Shown: one piece after another, positions 42,993-51,241 of the stretch | Position numbering within the stretch: the stretch's first letter is position 1 | Layout: every line of letters starts with the position of its first letter | Assembly: GCA_017476005.1 (NCBI GenBank) | Contig: JAFVEM010000032.1 | Location: 1-64,000 of the forward strand | Source of the DNA: Selenomonadaceae bacterium | GTDB taxonomy: Bacteria; Bacillota; Negativicutes; Selenomonadales; Selenomonadaceae | Direction: 5' to 3' | Length of the DNA stretch: 64,000 nucleotides | Program-made: the position numbers and the translations under genes | Notes under the pieces: generated by a model | The model's database searches: none | Seen by the model: only the letters and a program-made list of their open reading frames with translations | What the model was told of the DNA's origin: nothing

Positions 42993-43928
42993 TCAGATTT
43001 TCTCTAACCTAGCTTTTAACTCGCGCAATGTGTCATAAACATAGTCAACCGTATATGGTTTAAGTTTCTCTTGCTGTAAAAATTCTTGATAGAGTCGTGG
43101 GTTAGTGTTTAACTCGTGAATTTTATTTTTGACGGCATCATTTCTGTGCGAGTGACGTACATCCCAAAAAAGCAGCGCATTTTGATTTATAATGTCCGGC
43201 TCCGGACGCTGTTTACTGCCGTAATATAGTGGAATGGAACCGGCAGCAAAGGCTTCAAAAATTTTCTCCGTTACATAGTCAACCACGTTGCGATTTTCTG
43301 GGCAAATGTTAAACTTAAACTCGTGGACATAGCGAATTTTATCGTTATCGTATTCGTCCCAAAGTTGACGCGTATTATTTCTCCACTGACCGGCGATTTT
43401 TATGTCTAAAATGTCCTGTAAATCTTCAACCATGGGTGCTCTGGTTTTATGTCCGTCGTGGTTGCAGATTAAAACGGCCTCGTATTTTTGCGTACTGACG
43501 GTGTTGTTCACCGCTGCCACTTTAGCGCGTATTAAGTCGCGATCGATTATCGGCTCAAACAGATAAGCTATCCAGTTGGGAAAACGCAAATAGTTGGGCG
43601 CCTCCAAACGGTCAAAGGACATGGAAAGATCCACCCGGTCAAGCAACAAATCCCGATACTCTAAAAAAGGCTTGTTGGTGTGAACCGTTTCCGAGGAATA
43701 AAATACACTGTGGGGCAAACGATGCCGCAAACAAAAGAGCTTACTGCCGAATACGGAGATAAAATTATAGACAGTATCGTTTTGGACGTTGCGCTTAATA
43801 AATTCGTGAAACCACGCTGTCTCCACACCGCCAAAATTGTAATAATGAATCCGTCCGTCGTCGGTTACAGTGTGGGATTTCGGTATTCTCCCCAGGTTAT
43901 ACGCCAGTTTGTCGGCGAGCTTTCCCAT
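42993..43928 (-). CDS. GT10 alpha-1,3/4-fucosyltransferase-like protein (left arm)
   Basis: 311 residues from ATG 43928, 9 bp after GAAGGA that lies in the end of the GT9 gene; ATG 43937 sits directly on that site. The GT10 donor motif is FKFNICPENRNVVDYVTEKI followed by FEAFAAGSIPLYYG near residue 210. Transfers fucose, as in Lewis-type structures. GT10 members in pathogens such as Helicobacter build host-like antigens; whether that holds here is unknown. Confidence 0.92.
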   Translation of the reverse strand: MGKLADKLAYNLGRIPKSHTVTDDGRIHYYNFGGVETAWFHEFIKRNVQNDTVYNFISVFGSKLFCLRHRLPHSVFYSSETVHTNKPFLEYRDLLLDRVDLSMSFDRLEAPNYLRFPNWIAYLFEPIIDRDLIRAKVAAVNNTVSTQKYEAVLICNHDGHKTRAPMVEDLQDILDIKIAGQWRNNTRQLWDEYDNDKIRYVHEFKFNICPENRNVVDYVTEKIFEAFAAGSIPLYYGSKQRPEPDIINQNALLFWDVRHSHRNDAVKNKIHELNTNPRLYQEFLQQEKLKPYTVDYVYDTLRELKARLEKI

Positions 43929-43933
43929 GCTAT

Positions 43934-44992
43934 TCATTCCTTCAATAACTCAGCGCAAGCCTGGAACACCACCTCCGGCGTGATATTCCATTGACACTTG
44001 GGACGAGGCAGATAAGGGCAAGCGTCGGCGGCATAGTGACAGGGCGAGCAATCTTCGTGAGTAGTTATGATGCGTCGCTTTTCGGTCAGAGGCGGCCAAC
44101 GATCCGCCGGGCCGCAACCGTACATGGCGACGATGGGAACGGAGGTGGTGGCAGCAATATGTAAAGCTCCCGTGTCAACCGTGACCAACAAATTGCTACG
44201 GTCAAACAGTACCGCCAAATCCTTGAGAGAGGTACGACCGCAAAAATTGACTATCGGTAAACCTTCAGTCAAAAATTCGGCGGCATACACAGAATCTCCG
44301 GCGGTTCCTACAATATAGAAACAAGCATCATATTGCGCCAAAAGCATTTTTATGAGCGCTACAAAATGTTCTTTCGGCCACGTTTTGAGGGGAAAAGAAC
44401 CTTGAACGCACAGGGCAACTCTTAACTTTTTCGCTGGTAGTTCAGCCAGTAATTTTTCGGCGTTCGTCACATTATTTTTCTGCGGCAACCCGATAACCGG
44501 TAACGTGTGCAAATCCGGCAGATTAAACAGGCGACGCAAGGGCGTTTGAAAATTTTCCGCTTGAGGGGTATGAATAAAATCGCTCGGCATGGGAACAACG
44601 TGATTATAAAACCACGTCACGCGACTGGGCTTGTTGTCAAAAATTCTCTCCGGTACGACGCGTACCGGGATTCTCGCCAAAAAGGTGCAGATAGCCGGAC
44701 GTAGTTTTCTGTCTAAAGATATGCACAAATCGTATTTCTCGCGGCGAATACGCTCAATCATCGCCCGCATTGTCCCCCAAGAGCGTTGCTTGGCTTTGTA
44801 GGAAAAAACCAACACATCATCCACCACGGGATTGTTTTCCATGATTTCCGCGGCGAAGGGACGAACAAGCATAGTGACGCGAACCGACGGATTGGCCTTT
44901 TTGAGCCATGCCGCCGCACTGGTAGCCAGTACCACATCGCCTAAATTCACAAGGGCGTTAATGAGGATATTTTGATAGTTGTTTACGTTCAT
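43934..44992 (-). CDS. GT9 (heptosyltransferase-like) glycosyltransferase 1
   Basis: 352 residues from ATG 44992; upstream frame extension has no family similarity. ILINALVNLGDVVLATSAAA at the start, QGSFPLKTWPKEHF near residue 185 and TVDTGALHIAATTSVPIVAM near 275 are GT9 hallmarks, with a CSPCHYAADACPY cysteine cluster after. Likely an LPS-core heptosyl- or related transferase. It is the first gene of the 45.0-36.0 kb operon, divergent from an Rpn remnant. Confidence 0.92.
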   Translation of the reverse strand: MNVNNYQNILINALVNLGDVVLATSAAAWLKKANPSVRVTMLVRPFAAEIMENNPVVDDVLVFSYKAKQRSWGTMRAMIERIRREKYDLCISLDRKLRPAICTFLARIPVRVVPERIFDNKPSRVTWFYNHVVPMPSDFIHTPQAENFQTPLRRLFNLPDLHTLPVIGLPQKNNVTNAEKLLAELPAKKLRVALCVQGSFPLKTWPKEHFVALIKMLLAQYDACFYIVGTAGDSVYAAEFLTEGLPIVNFCGRTSLKDLAVLFDRSNLLVTVDTGALHIAATTSVPIVAMYGCGPADRWPPLTEKRRIITTHEDCSPCHYAADACPYLPRPKCQWNITPEVVFQACAELLKE

Positions 44993-45019
44993 ATTGCACC
45001 GCCAGATATAGATTATGGT

Positions 45020-45048
45020 TTGCGTCGGCTGGGGTTGTGTGGTATAAT
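45020..45048 (+). promoter_or_regulatory. Promoter of Rpn remnant copy 2
   Basis: TTGCGT (45020-45025), 17 bp, TATAAT (45043-45048), then AGAAAGGAG before ATG 45090. The transcription signals are intact although the gene is broken. Confidence 0.6.
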
Positions 45049-45089
45049 TGTCTTCGGTGAGAAAATATTGCCCAGAAAGGAGCGAGCTT

Positions 45090-45646
45090 ATGGCCGAAAA
45101 AGACGCAACAGAGAAACTTACAATGAAAGACGTTGGACAAGTCCGCATTCTCTCAAGGAACGCCTCAAAATACCGCCGGAAATAGAGCCATATGTAAACG
45201 ACTACAAAATTCATGTAGTGGAGGTAGCTTGGCTACCGAAAGAAACCATCAAGCTGTTCAAGAGCGACTTTCGCTTTGTGGCCGACTATTTCCGGCAGAA
45301 GCGGCTAGACAAGGGATATACCCCTCCACCCGGAGAATGGAAACATATTCGCGCCGTCATGGAGCTATTTTCGGCGGTCACTCAGGATAAACGTTATCTT
45401 GAAATGTATAATGAACGTCATGCTAAGGGGGACGATAAAATGGACAAGTGGATTGACGAGTGGGAGAATAAGGGATTTGTCAAGGGTATCAGCCAAGGCA
45501 TCAGCCAAGGCATCAGCCAAGGCGAAAACCGCCTAGGTAAATTGATCGCCATACTGTTGGGAGCAGGAAAGAATCAAGATGCTACCGCCGCCGCCACCAA
45601 CGAAAACCGCCGCATGGAACTCTACCGCGAATACGGTATCGCCTGA
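45090..45646 (+). pseudogene. Rpn/PD-(D/E)XK transposase-like nuclease remnant, copy 2
   Basis: The start is intact (AAAGGAG, ATG, MAEKDATEKL), then after about 11 codons the matching frame changes: the other frame reads YNERRWTSPHSLKERLKIPP and on through EIEPYVNDYKIHVVEVAWLP to a terminal ELYREYGIA. The segment that carries the catalytic PD-(D/E)XK core, on my recall over 100 residues, is deleted. Three 12-bp repeats (45485-45520) encode GISQ units before the end. Recombination-promoting nuclease family; non-functional here. Confidence 0.75.
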
Positions 45647-45650
45647 ACGC

Positions 45651-45674
45651 AAGCCGCCGTTAGGCGGCTTTTTT
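45651..45674 (+). terminator. Terminator between Rpn remnant and DUF535 gene
   Basis: AAGCCGCC (45651-45658) with GGCGGCTT (45663-45670) followed by TTTT. It overlaps the 3' end of the convergent DUF535 gene by two bases. Confidence 0.75.
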
Positions 45675-46578
45675 ATTGTCGCATTATCTTTCCCATATTC
45701 GCCGCCACCTGCGCATCCACATCGTCTTGAAAAGCAAAGCGTTTGCGATACACGGCGCGTTTGCGCGTGGGTACTTCCTCCATGGTCTTGCGCTTTTCCG
45801 TAAGGGGCAGTTCATAAAAGCGTGGGTCGGCAGTTAAGCGTCCGCCTATTTCTTCCCAAAACGCTCCCAAATTCGTTTTGAGCTTTCTGTCTGCTCGCAC
45901 ATGATTCTGGGCATAGTAACCGACATTGGACACGGCATAAATGTGTTTGACATTAAGTTCTCGCGCTACAGCTTGGGTAAGGTAGATAGCCAGATTTTTT
46001 GTGCGGTAACGAAAGGCGCGTTTAGTGGCTTCCTTAATGATTTCTTGGGCGTTGGCTACATTTGACCCCTGCAAAGCGCCTATCCATAAGGACGACTCGC
46101 CAAGCTGATTTTCGTTTAACCAAAAGATCACTTGGTAAAGGGTAACATCCTCCCAAATCATGTTCACTGACAGCATCCCTTCTTTGCGCTGTCCCGGCGC
46201 CATGTGTAGCTTAGCACACCAAGAGGGATTGGCCTCCGGCACTTCCCATATTGTCAGATTATGATCCGTGTGGAGTCTCAAAAACCATTCGGGTAGCATC
46301 ATGTTTTGCTCATAAGCCAAATGATATTGGACGATTTGCCGCCGCTCGGCAAAGGTTGAGCCGGCGTAGAAAAAAGCGCGAGTCACCTGCTCCATGGGAA
46401 AAGGGTTGTTGGCCAAAATTTCTCGCCGCGTCGCGTCGGCTTGAAACCAAGCGTACAGCTCCGTCATGTCCTCGCTGTGGAGGAAACAGCGCCCGATATA
46501 GACGGCCAAACGATGCGCCTCGCGCCAGTTTTTTACGTCGTACATTTGCTTGCCTAAGCCAATGACCGCCCAAATCAT
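45673..46578 (-). CDS. VirK/YbjX (DUF535) family protein (left arm)
   Basis: 301 residues. DUF535 pattern: WREAHRL near residue 18, RAFFYAGSTFAERRQIVQYH near 65, GALQGS near 165, KEATKRAFRYRTKNLAIYLT near 180, HIYAVSNVGYYAQNH near 210, and DDVDAQVA at the end. The family is linked in enteric bacteria to LPS or lipid modification and antimicrobial peptide resistance; its biochemistry is unclear. A close paralogue at 51242-52141 sits in the other arm. It overlaps the upstream GT2 by four bases. Confidence 0.92.
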   Translation of the reverse strand: MIWAVIGLGKQMYDVKNWREAHRLAVYIGRCFLHSEDMTELYAWFQADATRREILANNPFPMEQVTRAFFYAGSTFAERRQIVQYHLAYEQNMMLPEWFLRLHTDHNLTIWEVPEANPSWCAKLHMAPGQRKEGMLSVNMIWEDVTLYQVIFWLNENQLGESSLWIGALQGSNVANAQEIIKEATKRAFRYRTKNLAIYLTQAVARELNVKHIYAVSNVGYYAQNHVRADRKLKTNLGAFWEEIGGRLTADPRFYELPLTEKRKTMEEVPTRKRAVYRKRFAFQDDVDAQVAANMGKIMRQ

Positions 46579-47351
46579 GCCTCGTCCCCCACATGGTTGT
46601 TAGTCTTATTCAGGTAATAGAGCTTTACATACTTAGCCATGGTATAGAAATAATGGAAGCAAGCCAGCACAAAACCTACCCGCCCATCGCGCCAACCGCC
46701 CTGCACCACATACATCCGAAACGCCGCCCAAAAAGGGTGGGTGATGAAATCCGACAAGTGCGCCCGTTTGCCTTTTTCCTGCATTTTTTTGGCAGCCAAA
46801 GTAGTGTAGAAATTGAGTTTGCCGAAGTAATGTTCCCAATCGCGATAAGGGTAGTGAATCATATACTCGTCGCGTCCCAGTTTGCGTTCTTCATAATCGT
46901 GGCAAATGGTAGGATGTACCTGCCCAGTGACATAGGTTCCCTTGGCTGGCAAGAGGCGCACCACATAATCGGGAAACCAACCGCCATGCCGCAAGGGTTG
47001 CTCCCAAAAGTAATTGAGCCGTGGATTCAGATAGGCATAGCGACGATCATCGGCAGTCACAACGGCTTGAATCTTAGCCGCCAGTCTCTTGGAAACGCGC
47101 TCGTCGGCATCCAAAAAGAGAATCCACGGGTGGGCAACTTCACCAAGGGCAAAGGTCTGTTGCGCCCCCCAATCGCCGTTTAGAGCGTGACGCACTACTT
47201 TTGCCCCCAGCGAGGCGGCTATCTCCGGCGTTTTATCGTCGCTGAAATCGTCAATCACCACTATCTCATCGGCAAAGGCCACGCTCTTAATGCAGTCGGC
47301 AATATTCTTTTCCTCGTTCTTGGCTAAAATCAGAACACTTAACTTAGACAT
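46575..47351 (-). CDS. WaaE-like family 2 glycosyltransferase (left arm)
   Basis: 258 residues. LSVLILAKNEEKNIADCIKS, IVVIDDFSDDKT and ILFLDADERVS give the GT-A core; LRHGGWFPDYVVRLLPAKG near residue 138 and the C-terminal FYTMAKYVKLYYL are typical of the LPS-core beta-1,4-glucosyltransferase WaaE/KdtX group. It overlaps both neighbours by a few bases. Paralogue of the 48782 gene. Confidence 0.9.
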   Translation of the reverse strand: MSKLSVLILAKNEEKNIADCIKSVAFADEIVVIDDFSDDKTPEIAASLGAKVVRHALNGDWGAQQTFALGEVAHPWILFLDADERVSKRLAAKIQAVVTADDRRYAYLNPRLNYFWEQPLRHGGWFPDYVVRLLPAKGTYVTGQVHPTICHDYEERKLGRDEYMIHYPYRDWEHYFGKLNFYTTLAAKKMQEKGKRAHLSDFITHPFWAAFRMYVVQGGWRDGRVGFVLACFHYFYTMAKYVKLYYLNKTNNHVGDEA

Positions 47352-48558
47352 AACTGCACCTGTGTTCTTCCATAATCTGCGTCAAGCGGCGAGCAAAGGC
47401 ACCGGGCGAATATACGGCGGCAGCTTCGCGCAAAGCCTGAGCATAAAGGGGCTGACGCTCGCCGAAATTATTGACAAAATTTTCCAGCGTAGTTTTCAAC
47501 GCCGCCAAATCCCCACTCTTAAAAGTTTCGCCTACAGGGAAGCGGCTAAAAACTTCGGGGTTCATGTCGTCGCTGGCCACCATGGGCTTTTGGTAGCCGA
47601 TGGCCGTAAAGAGCATACCGCCCCAATGGTAAAGATAGCGAGGGGCAGAATAGGGCATAAGCAGGGCATCCACGGCGGCAATGGCCTCTTGCCATTCATA
47701 GCCCACCAGTCCCTTGTGCCAAAAGACGAGGCTTTTCTCCTTTTGATAGCGGTGAATTATGTCCGTAAAAGCGACGGCATCCTCAGGATGCATGGTGGAA
47801 CCTTGCACCAAGAGCTTCGCCGGCCGTCGGAAATTGGCCGACAAATACGTCCGCAAAAAATCCTCCAGCCGTTTTTCCCGACGGAACTGGCCAAAAAATC
47901 CCAGCAAGAGAGGTCGCGTATCGCTGTCTAAGCTCCCTTCCCCGATAAAATTTTGCAGTCTGGGAGCCTGTGGCCAAAAATTAGCCTCCCCCGGTTGCCA
48001 GTCAATATCTCGCGGCGTATAGGTAGGAGGGGGGATAAGCCGGATGCTCTCGCGACTCTCACCGAAAATATCGGCGGCCAAGGTGATAACCGTGGGACAA
48101 ATTTTAGGGTAATTCCGTAGGCTGTCCGCCCCTTGCAGAAATTTGGGTGCTTCCTTGGGATTAATGCCGTGGAGGATAAAGATAAGGGGTACGGGAGATT
48201 TCCGCAGGACGCTACGAGACAAGGCTCGCAGGTAGCGATAGGTGGAGGTGGGAACGATGAGCGCGTCAAATTTGCCGTCTGTTGCCGCCGCGTAAAGCTG
48301 GCGATACCACCCCAGACGCCTTCGTTCTCGCGTGAGGGTTCGCCAAAATTTTTTTAGCCCGGTGACCCCGGAGTAAGAGACCACTTCGCCGTTCAGTTCA
48401 TGGGTGGGTACTCCGTAATCAAGGCTGAAGCGAAAGCCCTCCGGCACATAAAAACTCACGCTATGCCCCAGCGTCTTCAGTTCTTCCGTCAGCAGTCGGT
48501 CAAAATCAACTTCGTGACCGCCGGGAGTCATAATGTTTTCAAAAATGGCTATGCGCAT
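47344..48558 (-). CDS. GT4-like glycosyltransferase (left arm)
   Basis: 404 residues from ATG 48558, with GGGGGAG 8 bp upstream; the longer frame would run through the palindrome and is rejected. Start MRIAIFENIMTPGGHEVDFD; GT-B C-terminal half with LLGFFGQFRREKRLEDFLRT near residue 220 and TAIGYQKPMVASDDMNPEVF near 320. Similarity to the 50083 gene runs over the full length. First gene of the operon read leftward from the centre. Donor unknown. Confidence 0.87.
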   Translation of the reverse strand: MRIAIFENIMTPGGHEVDFDRLLTEELKTLGHSVSFYVPEGFRFSLDYGVPTHELNGEVVSYSGVTGLKKFWRTLTRERRRLGWYRQLYAAATDGKFDALIVPTSTYRYLRALSRSVLRKSPVPLIFILHGINPKEAPKFLQGADSLRNYPKICPTVITLAADIFGESRESIRLIPPPTYTPRDIDWQPGEANFWPQAPRLQNFIGEGSLDSDTRPLLLGFFGQFRREKRLEDFLRTYLSANFRRPAKLLVQGSTMHPEDAVAFTDIIHRYQKEKSLVFWHKGLVGYEWQEAIAAVDALLMPYSAPRYLYHWGGMLFTAIGYQKPMVASDDMNPEVFSRFPVGETFKSGDLAALKTTLENFVNNFGERQPLYAQALREAAAVYSPGAFARRLTQIMEEHRCSYV

Positions 48559-48592
48559 GGTAGCATCTCCCCCGGCCAATACATACCTAGGC

Positions 48593-48626
48593 AAGTGGCA
48601 AAAAAACCATGGTTTTTTTGCCACTT
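48593..48626. repeat. 34-bp perfect palindrome, left copy, at the divergence point
   Basis: AAGTGGCAAAAAAACCA is followed at once by its exact reverse complement, so the 34 bases form a loop-less perfect palindrome centred on CCATGG. Seven-A and seven-T runs would let it act as a terminator on either strand. Confidence 0.85.
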
Positions 48627-48720
48627 TATTTTTTGGCCACTTTTGGCCACAAAAAGATCCTCTTTCCTAATTATGCACTATATTAGTCTCCCCAGCGACT
48701 CATGTCAAGATAATTTTATG

Positions 48721-48750
48721 GTGGCAAAAAAACCATAGTTTTTTTGCCAC
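48721..48750. repeat. 30-bp near-perfect palindrome, right copy
   Basis: GTGGCAAAAAAACCA followed by TAGTTTTTTTGCCAC. It matches the core of 48593-48626 except for one base (CCATAG for CCATGG). Between the copies lie GGCCACTTTTGGCCAC (about 48639-48655) and 65 bp without a gene. Confidence 0.85.
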
Positions 48751-48781
48751 CCTTGATAGCCAAAATAAGGGGGGAAGGGCG

Positions 48782-49534
48782 ATGTCCTTGGCGGCTGTTA
48801 TTCTCACCCGTAACGAGGAACGGCATCTGGCCGCCTGTTTGCAGAGTGTTGCTTTCGCCGATGAACTCATTGTTCTTGATTCCGGCAGTACGGATGCCAC
48901 GGAAAAAATTAGTCGCGAGGGAGGCGCAAAATTCATCACCCACCCCATGACCGAAGAAGGTTTTGCCGGGCAACGCAATTTTGCCCTCACGCAAACCAAG
49001 GCGGATTGGATTTTCTATTTGGATGCCGACGAACGACTTTCACCGGAGGCCGCCGCCGAGATACAGACCATTGTGACACATAACCGGCGCGATGCGGCTC
49101 ACAAAATCAAACGACTGAACATCGTCTTCGGGCAAGTCATGCGTCACGGCGGCCACGCTCCCGACTGGGTAACGCGGCTTTTCCCTCGCGGCTTCGTCAA
49201 ATGGGAGGGCATCGTCCACGAACGCCCTGTGACATCGCTACCCATAAAATCTTTGCAAGGTATATTGCGACATCATACCTACGACGACTGGGGACGTTAT
49301 TTTGACAAGTTTAACAGCTACACTACGCTAATGGCGCAGCGGATGTGGGAAGAGGGCAAGACTACGAGCTTTATGGGGATATATGCCCACGCCATCTTTG
49401 GTTTTGTACGATTTTATTTCATTCGCTTGGGTTTTTTGGACGGCAAGCAGGGTCTAATCTTCGCCGTAACGCATGGTTTTTATACTTTGGTGAAATATGT
49501 GAAACTTTATTATCTGTGGCGCAACGAAAAATAG
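48782..49534 (+). CDS. WaaE-like family 2 glycosyltransferase (right arm)
   Basis: 250 residues behind AAGGGGGGAAGGG. LAAVILTRNEERHLAACLQS, VLDSGSTDAT and FYLDADERLS mark the GT-A core, and MRHGGHAPDWVTRLFP near residue 120 plus FYTLVKYVKLYYL at the end mark the WaaE group. Same architecture as the 46575 gene but clearly diverged. First gene of the operon running rightward. Confidence 0.9.
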   Translation: MSLAAVILTRNEERHLAACLQSVAFADELIVLDSGSTDATEKISREGGAKFITHPMTEEGFAGQRNFALTQTKADWIFYLDADERLSPEAAAEIQTIVTHNRRDAAHKIKRLNIVFGQVMRHGGHAPDWVTRLFPRGFVKWEGIVHERPVTSLPIKSLQGILRHHTYDDWGRYFDKFNSYTTLMAQRMWEEGKTTSFMGIYAHAIFGFVRFYFIRLGFLDGKQGLIFAVTHGFYTLVKYVKLYYLWRNEK

Positions 49535-49550
49535 CCGCCTTACGGCGGCT
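49525..49550 (-). terminator. Terminator hairpin of Rpn remnant copy 3
   Basis: AGCCGCC (49533-49539) with GGCGGCT (49544-49550). The T run is on the minus strand (bases 49532-49526), so it serves the minus-strand remnant, although it touches the stop codon of the plus-strand GT2 gene. Confidence 0.6.
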
Positions 49551-49561
49551 TAAAGCGCGAG

Positions 49562-50065
49562 TTAGGCGATGCCGTACTCGCGATAGAGTTCTTGGCGACG
49601 TTTGGGGTTGGTGGCGGCTTCGGTAGCGTCTCGATTTTTACCGGCTCCCAGCAAGATAGCCATCAATTTGGCCATGCGACTTTCGCCGCGTTTTTCGCCG
49701 CGCGCTTCTCCACGCTTTTCGCCACGCGCTTCTCCGCGTTTTTCTCCCAAACGAATAAATCTATCCGCAGGTAGCGGCAGGACTTTTCCTCCCATGATTT
49801 TTCTGACCTCCCTTTGCGCTTGGGTCTGCTTTCGGAGCAGGTAGTAGGCTATGCGCTTGATTAGTTTTATCATGCCGACGTAGCCGTCCGGCCTAACTTG
49901 CAGTACGGGATTGCTGTTCCAGCGAGCGGTTATTTCCTTAAGCTCATTTTTCAGGGCTTCAATTTGTTCGGGAGGTTTATCAATGGTCTTGAAAGCCTTC
50001 TCGCGGCGCATAAGGTAGTAGGGCAGAAACAGCCACAATATGTATGATACATCATTATAAATCAA
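49562..50065 (-). pseudogene. Rpn/PD-(D/E)XK transposase-like nuclease remnant, copy 3
   Basis: 167 codons corresponding to the C-terminal half of the family: LWLFLPYYLMRREKAF, then IKRIAYYLLRKQTQAQREVR, IMGGKVLPLPADRFIRLGEK and a terminal ELYREYGIA. The N-terminal catalytic half is missing. Bases about 49679-49747 contain 24-bp repeats that encode GEKRGEAR units. It is oriented against the glycan operon and separates its first two genes, which suggests insertion after the operon formed. Confidence 0.7.
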
Positions 50066-50082
50066 GAGAAAAGGGGTAAACA

Positions 50083-51216
50083 GTGCGTTTTGCCATTATG
50101 GAGAGCGTAGTAACTCCCGGCGGTCACGAGATTGATTTTGACCGAATTTTGGTAGAGGAATTAACGGCACTGGGGCATAGCGTGGAGTTTTATGTGCCGA
50201 CAGGTCACGAGTTCAAATGGAATTACGGTGTGCCGGTACATCATCTGCCCGGCAGTGGCGTTTCCTATCGTGGTACTCGTGGGTTAAAAAAATTGGCACT
50301 TTCCCTCAAACGGGAACTACATCGTCAGGGCTGGTATCGCGCTCTGCACACCTACGCTCTTAGCAGGGCTTTTGATGCGGTGATTTTTCCTTCGGCTACT
50401 TATCGGTATCTCCGAGCTTTGCGGTTTAATCCCTTGCGCCACTCACCCGTGCCGGTGCTGTTTCTCATTCATGGTGCCACGCCCAGCGAAGCTCAATTAT
50501 TGAAGCGAGCGGCGCAAAGGGTGGCCAAATACCCTCACATACGAATTGGTGTGCAGACCTTTGCCGCTGATAAACTCCAGCTTAACGGAGACAATATGCG
50601 ACTTTACGCGCCGCCTAACTATATTCCGCGTGATATTAGTCCGAATGATTATCAAAATAAAACGAAGGTATTGCGCTTGGGTTTCTTCGGCCAATACCGT
50701 CGCGAGAAAAAACTGGAGCCGTTTTTGGACGCTTTTGCCGGAGCAAAATTCAATAGGGCGGTGCGACTTATCGTGCAAGGTGCCACCCAGACACCGGAGG
50801 ATGCCGCCGCCTTTGCTGACATCATGACCAAATACCGTCATGTGTCGACCATGGAGTTTTGGGCCAATCCACTTATCGGAGTGGAATGGCAAAAGGCTTT
50901 GGCCGGGATAGATGCCATTGTTATCGCCTACGGCGGCGAACGTTATCGCTATCACACCTCCGCTCTTATAAGCAACGCCATGGGCTATCAAAAGCCCATT
51001 TTAGCGGTGGATAACGTAAACCCGGAAATCCTTGCCCAGTACAAAATAGGTTTAGCCTTTCCTGCGGAGGATGACGCTACTATGCGACATATCCTAGAAG
51101 ATTTTGTCAATAACTTTGACGAACAAAGAAATACATATAAGCAGGAATTAGCGCGCACCTATCGTGACTTTTCACCAATGAGAATGGCCGAAAATATTGT
51201 GGCACTGGCACAATAA
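50083..51216 (+). CDS. GT4-like glycosyltransferase (right arm)
   Basis: 377 residues from GTG 50083, 7 bp after AAAGGGG. MRFAIMESVVTPGGHEIDFD, then LGFFGQYRREKKLEPFLDAF near residue 200 and SNAMGYQKPILAVDNVNPEI near 300. Paralogue of the 47344 gene along its length, slightly shorter in the middle. Co-transcribed with the DUF535 gene 25 bp downstream. Confidence 0.87.
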   Translation: MRFAIMESVVTPGGHEIDFDRILVEELTALGHSVEFYVPTGHEFKWNYGVPVHHLPGSGVSYRGTRGLKKLALSLKRELHRQGWYRALHTYALSRAFDAVIFPSATYRYLRALRFNPLRHSPVPVLFLIHGATPSEAQLLKRAAQRVAKYPHIRIGVQTFAADKLQLNGDNMRLYAPPNYIPRDISPNDYQNKTKVLRLGFFGQYRREKKLEPFLDAFAGAKFNRAVRLIVQGATQTPEDAAAFADIMTKYRHVSTMEFWANPLIGVEWQKALAGIDAIVIAYGGERYRYHTSALISNAMGYQKPILAVDNVNPEILAQYKIGLAFPAEDDATMRHILEDFVNNFDEQRNTYKQELARTYRDFSPMRMAENIVALAQ

Positions 51217-51241
51217 TCATCGACCATAGGAAAGGTGCAAC

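Noticed and set aside
45093-45185. Short 31-codon gene starting MAEKDATEKL
   Set aside because: It is the intact beginning of a frame-shifted Rpn remnant, not an independent gene.
48559-48624. N-terminal extension of the left GT4-like protein through the palindrome
   Set aside because: The palindrome-encoded residues (AKKPWFFCH) have no counterpart in the right-arm paralogue, and GGGGGAG correctly precedes ATG 48558.
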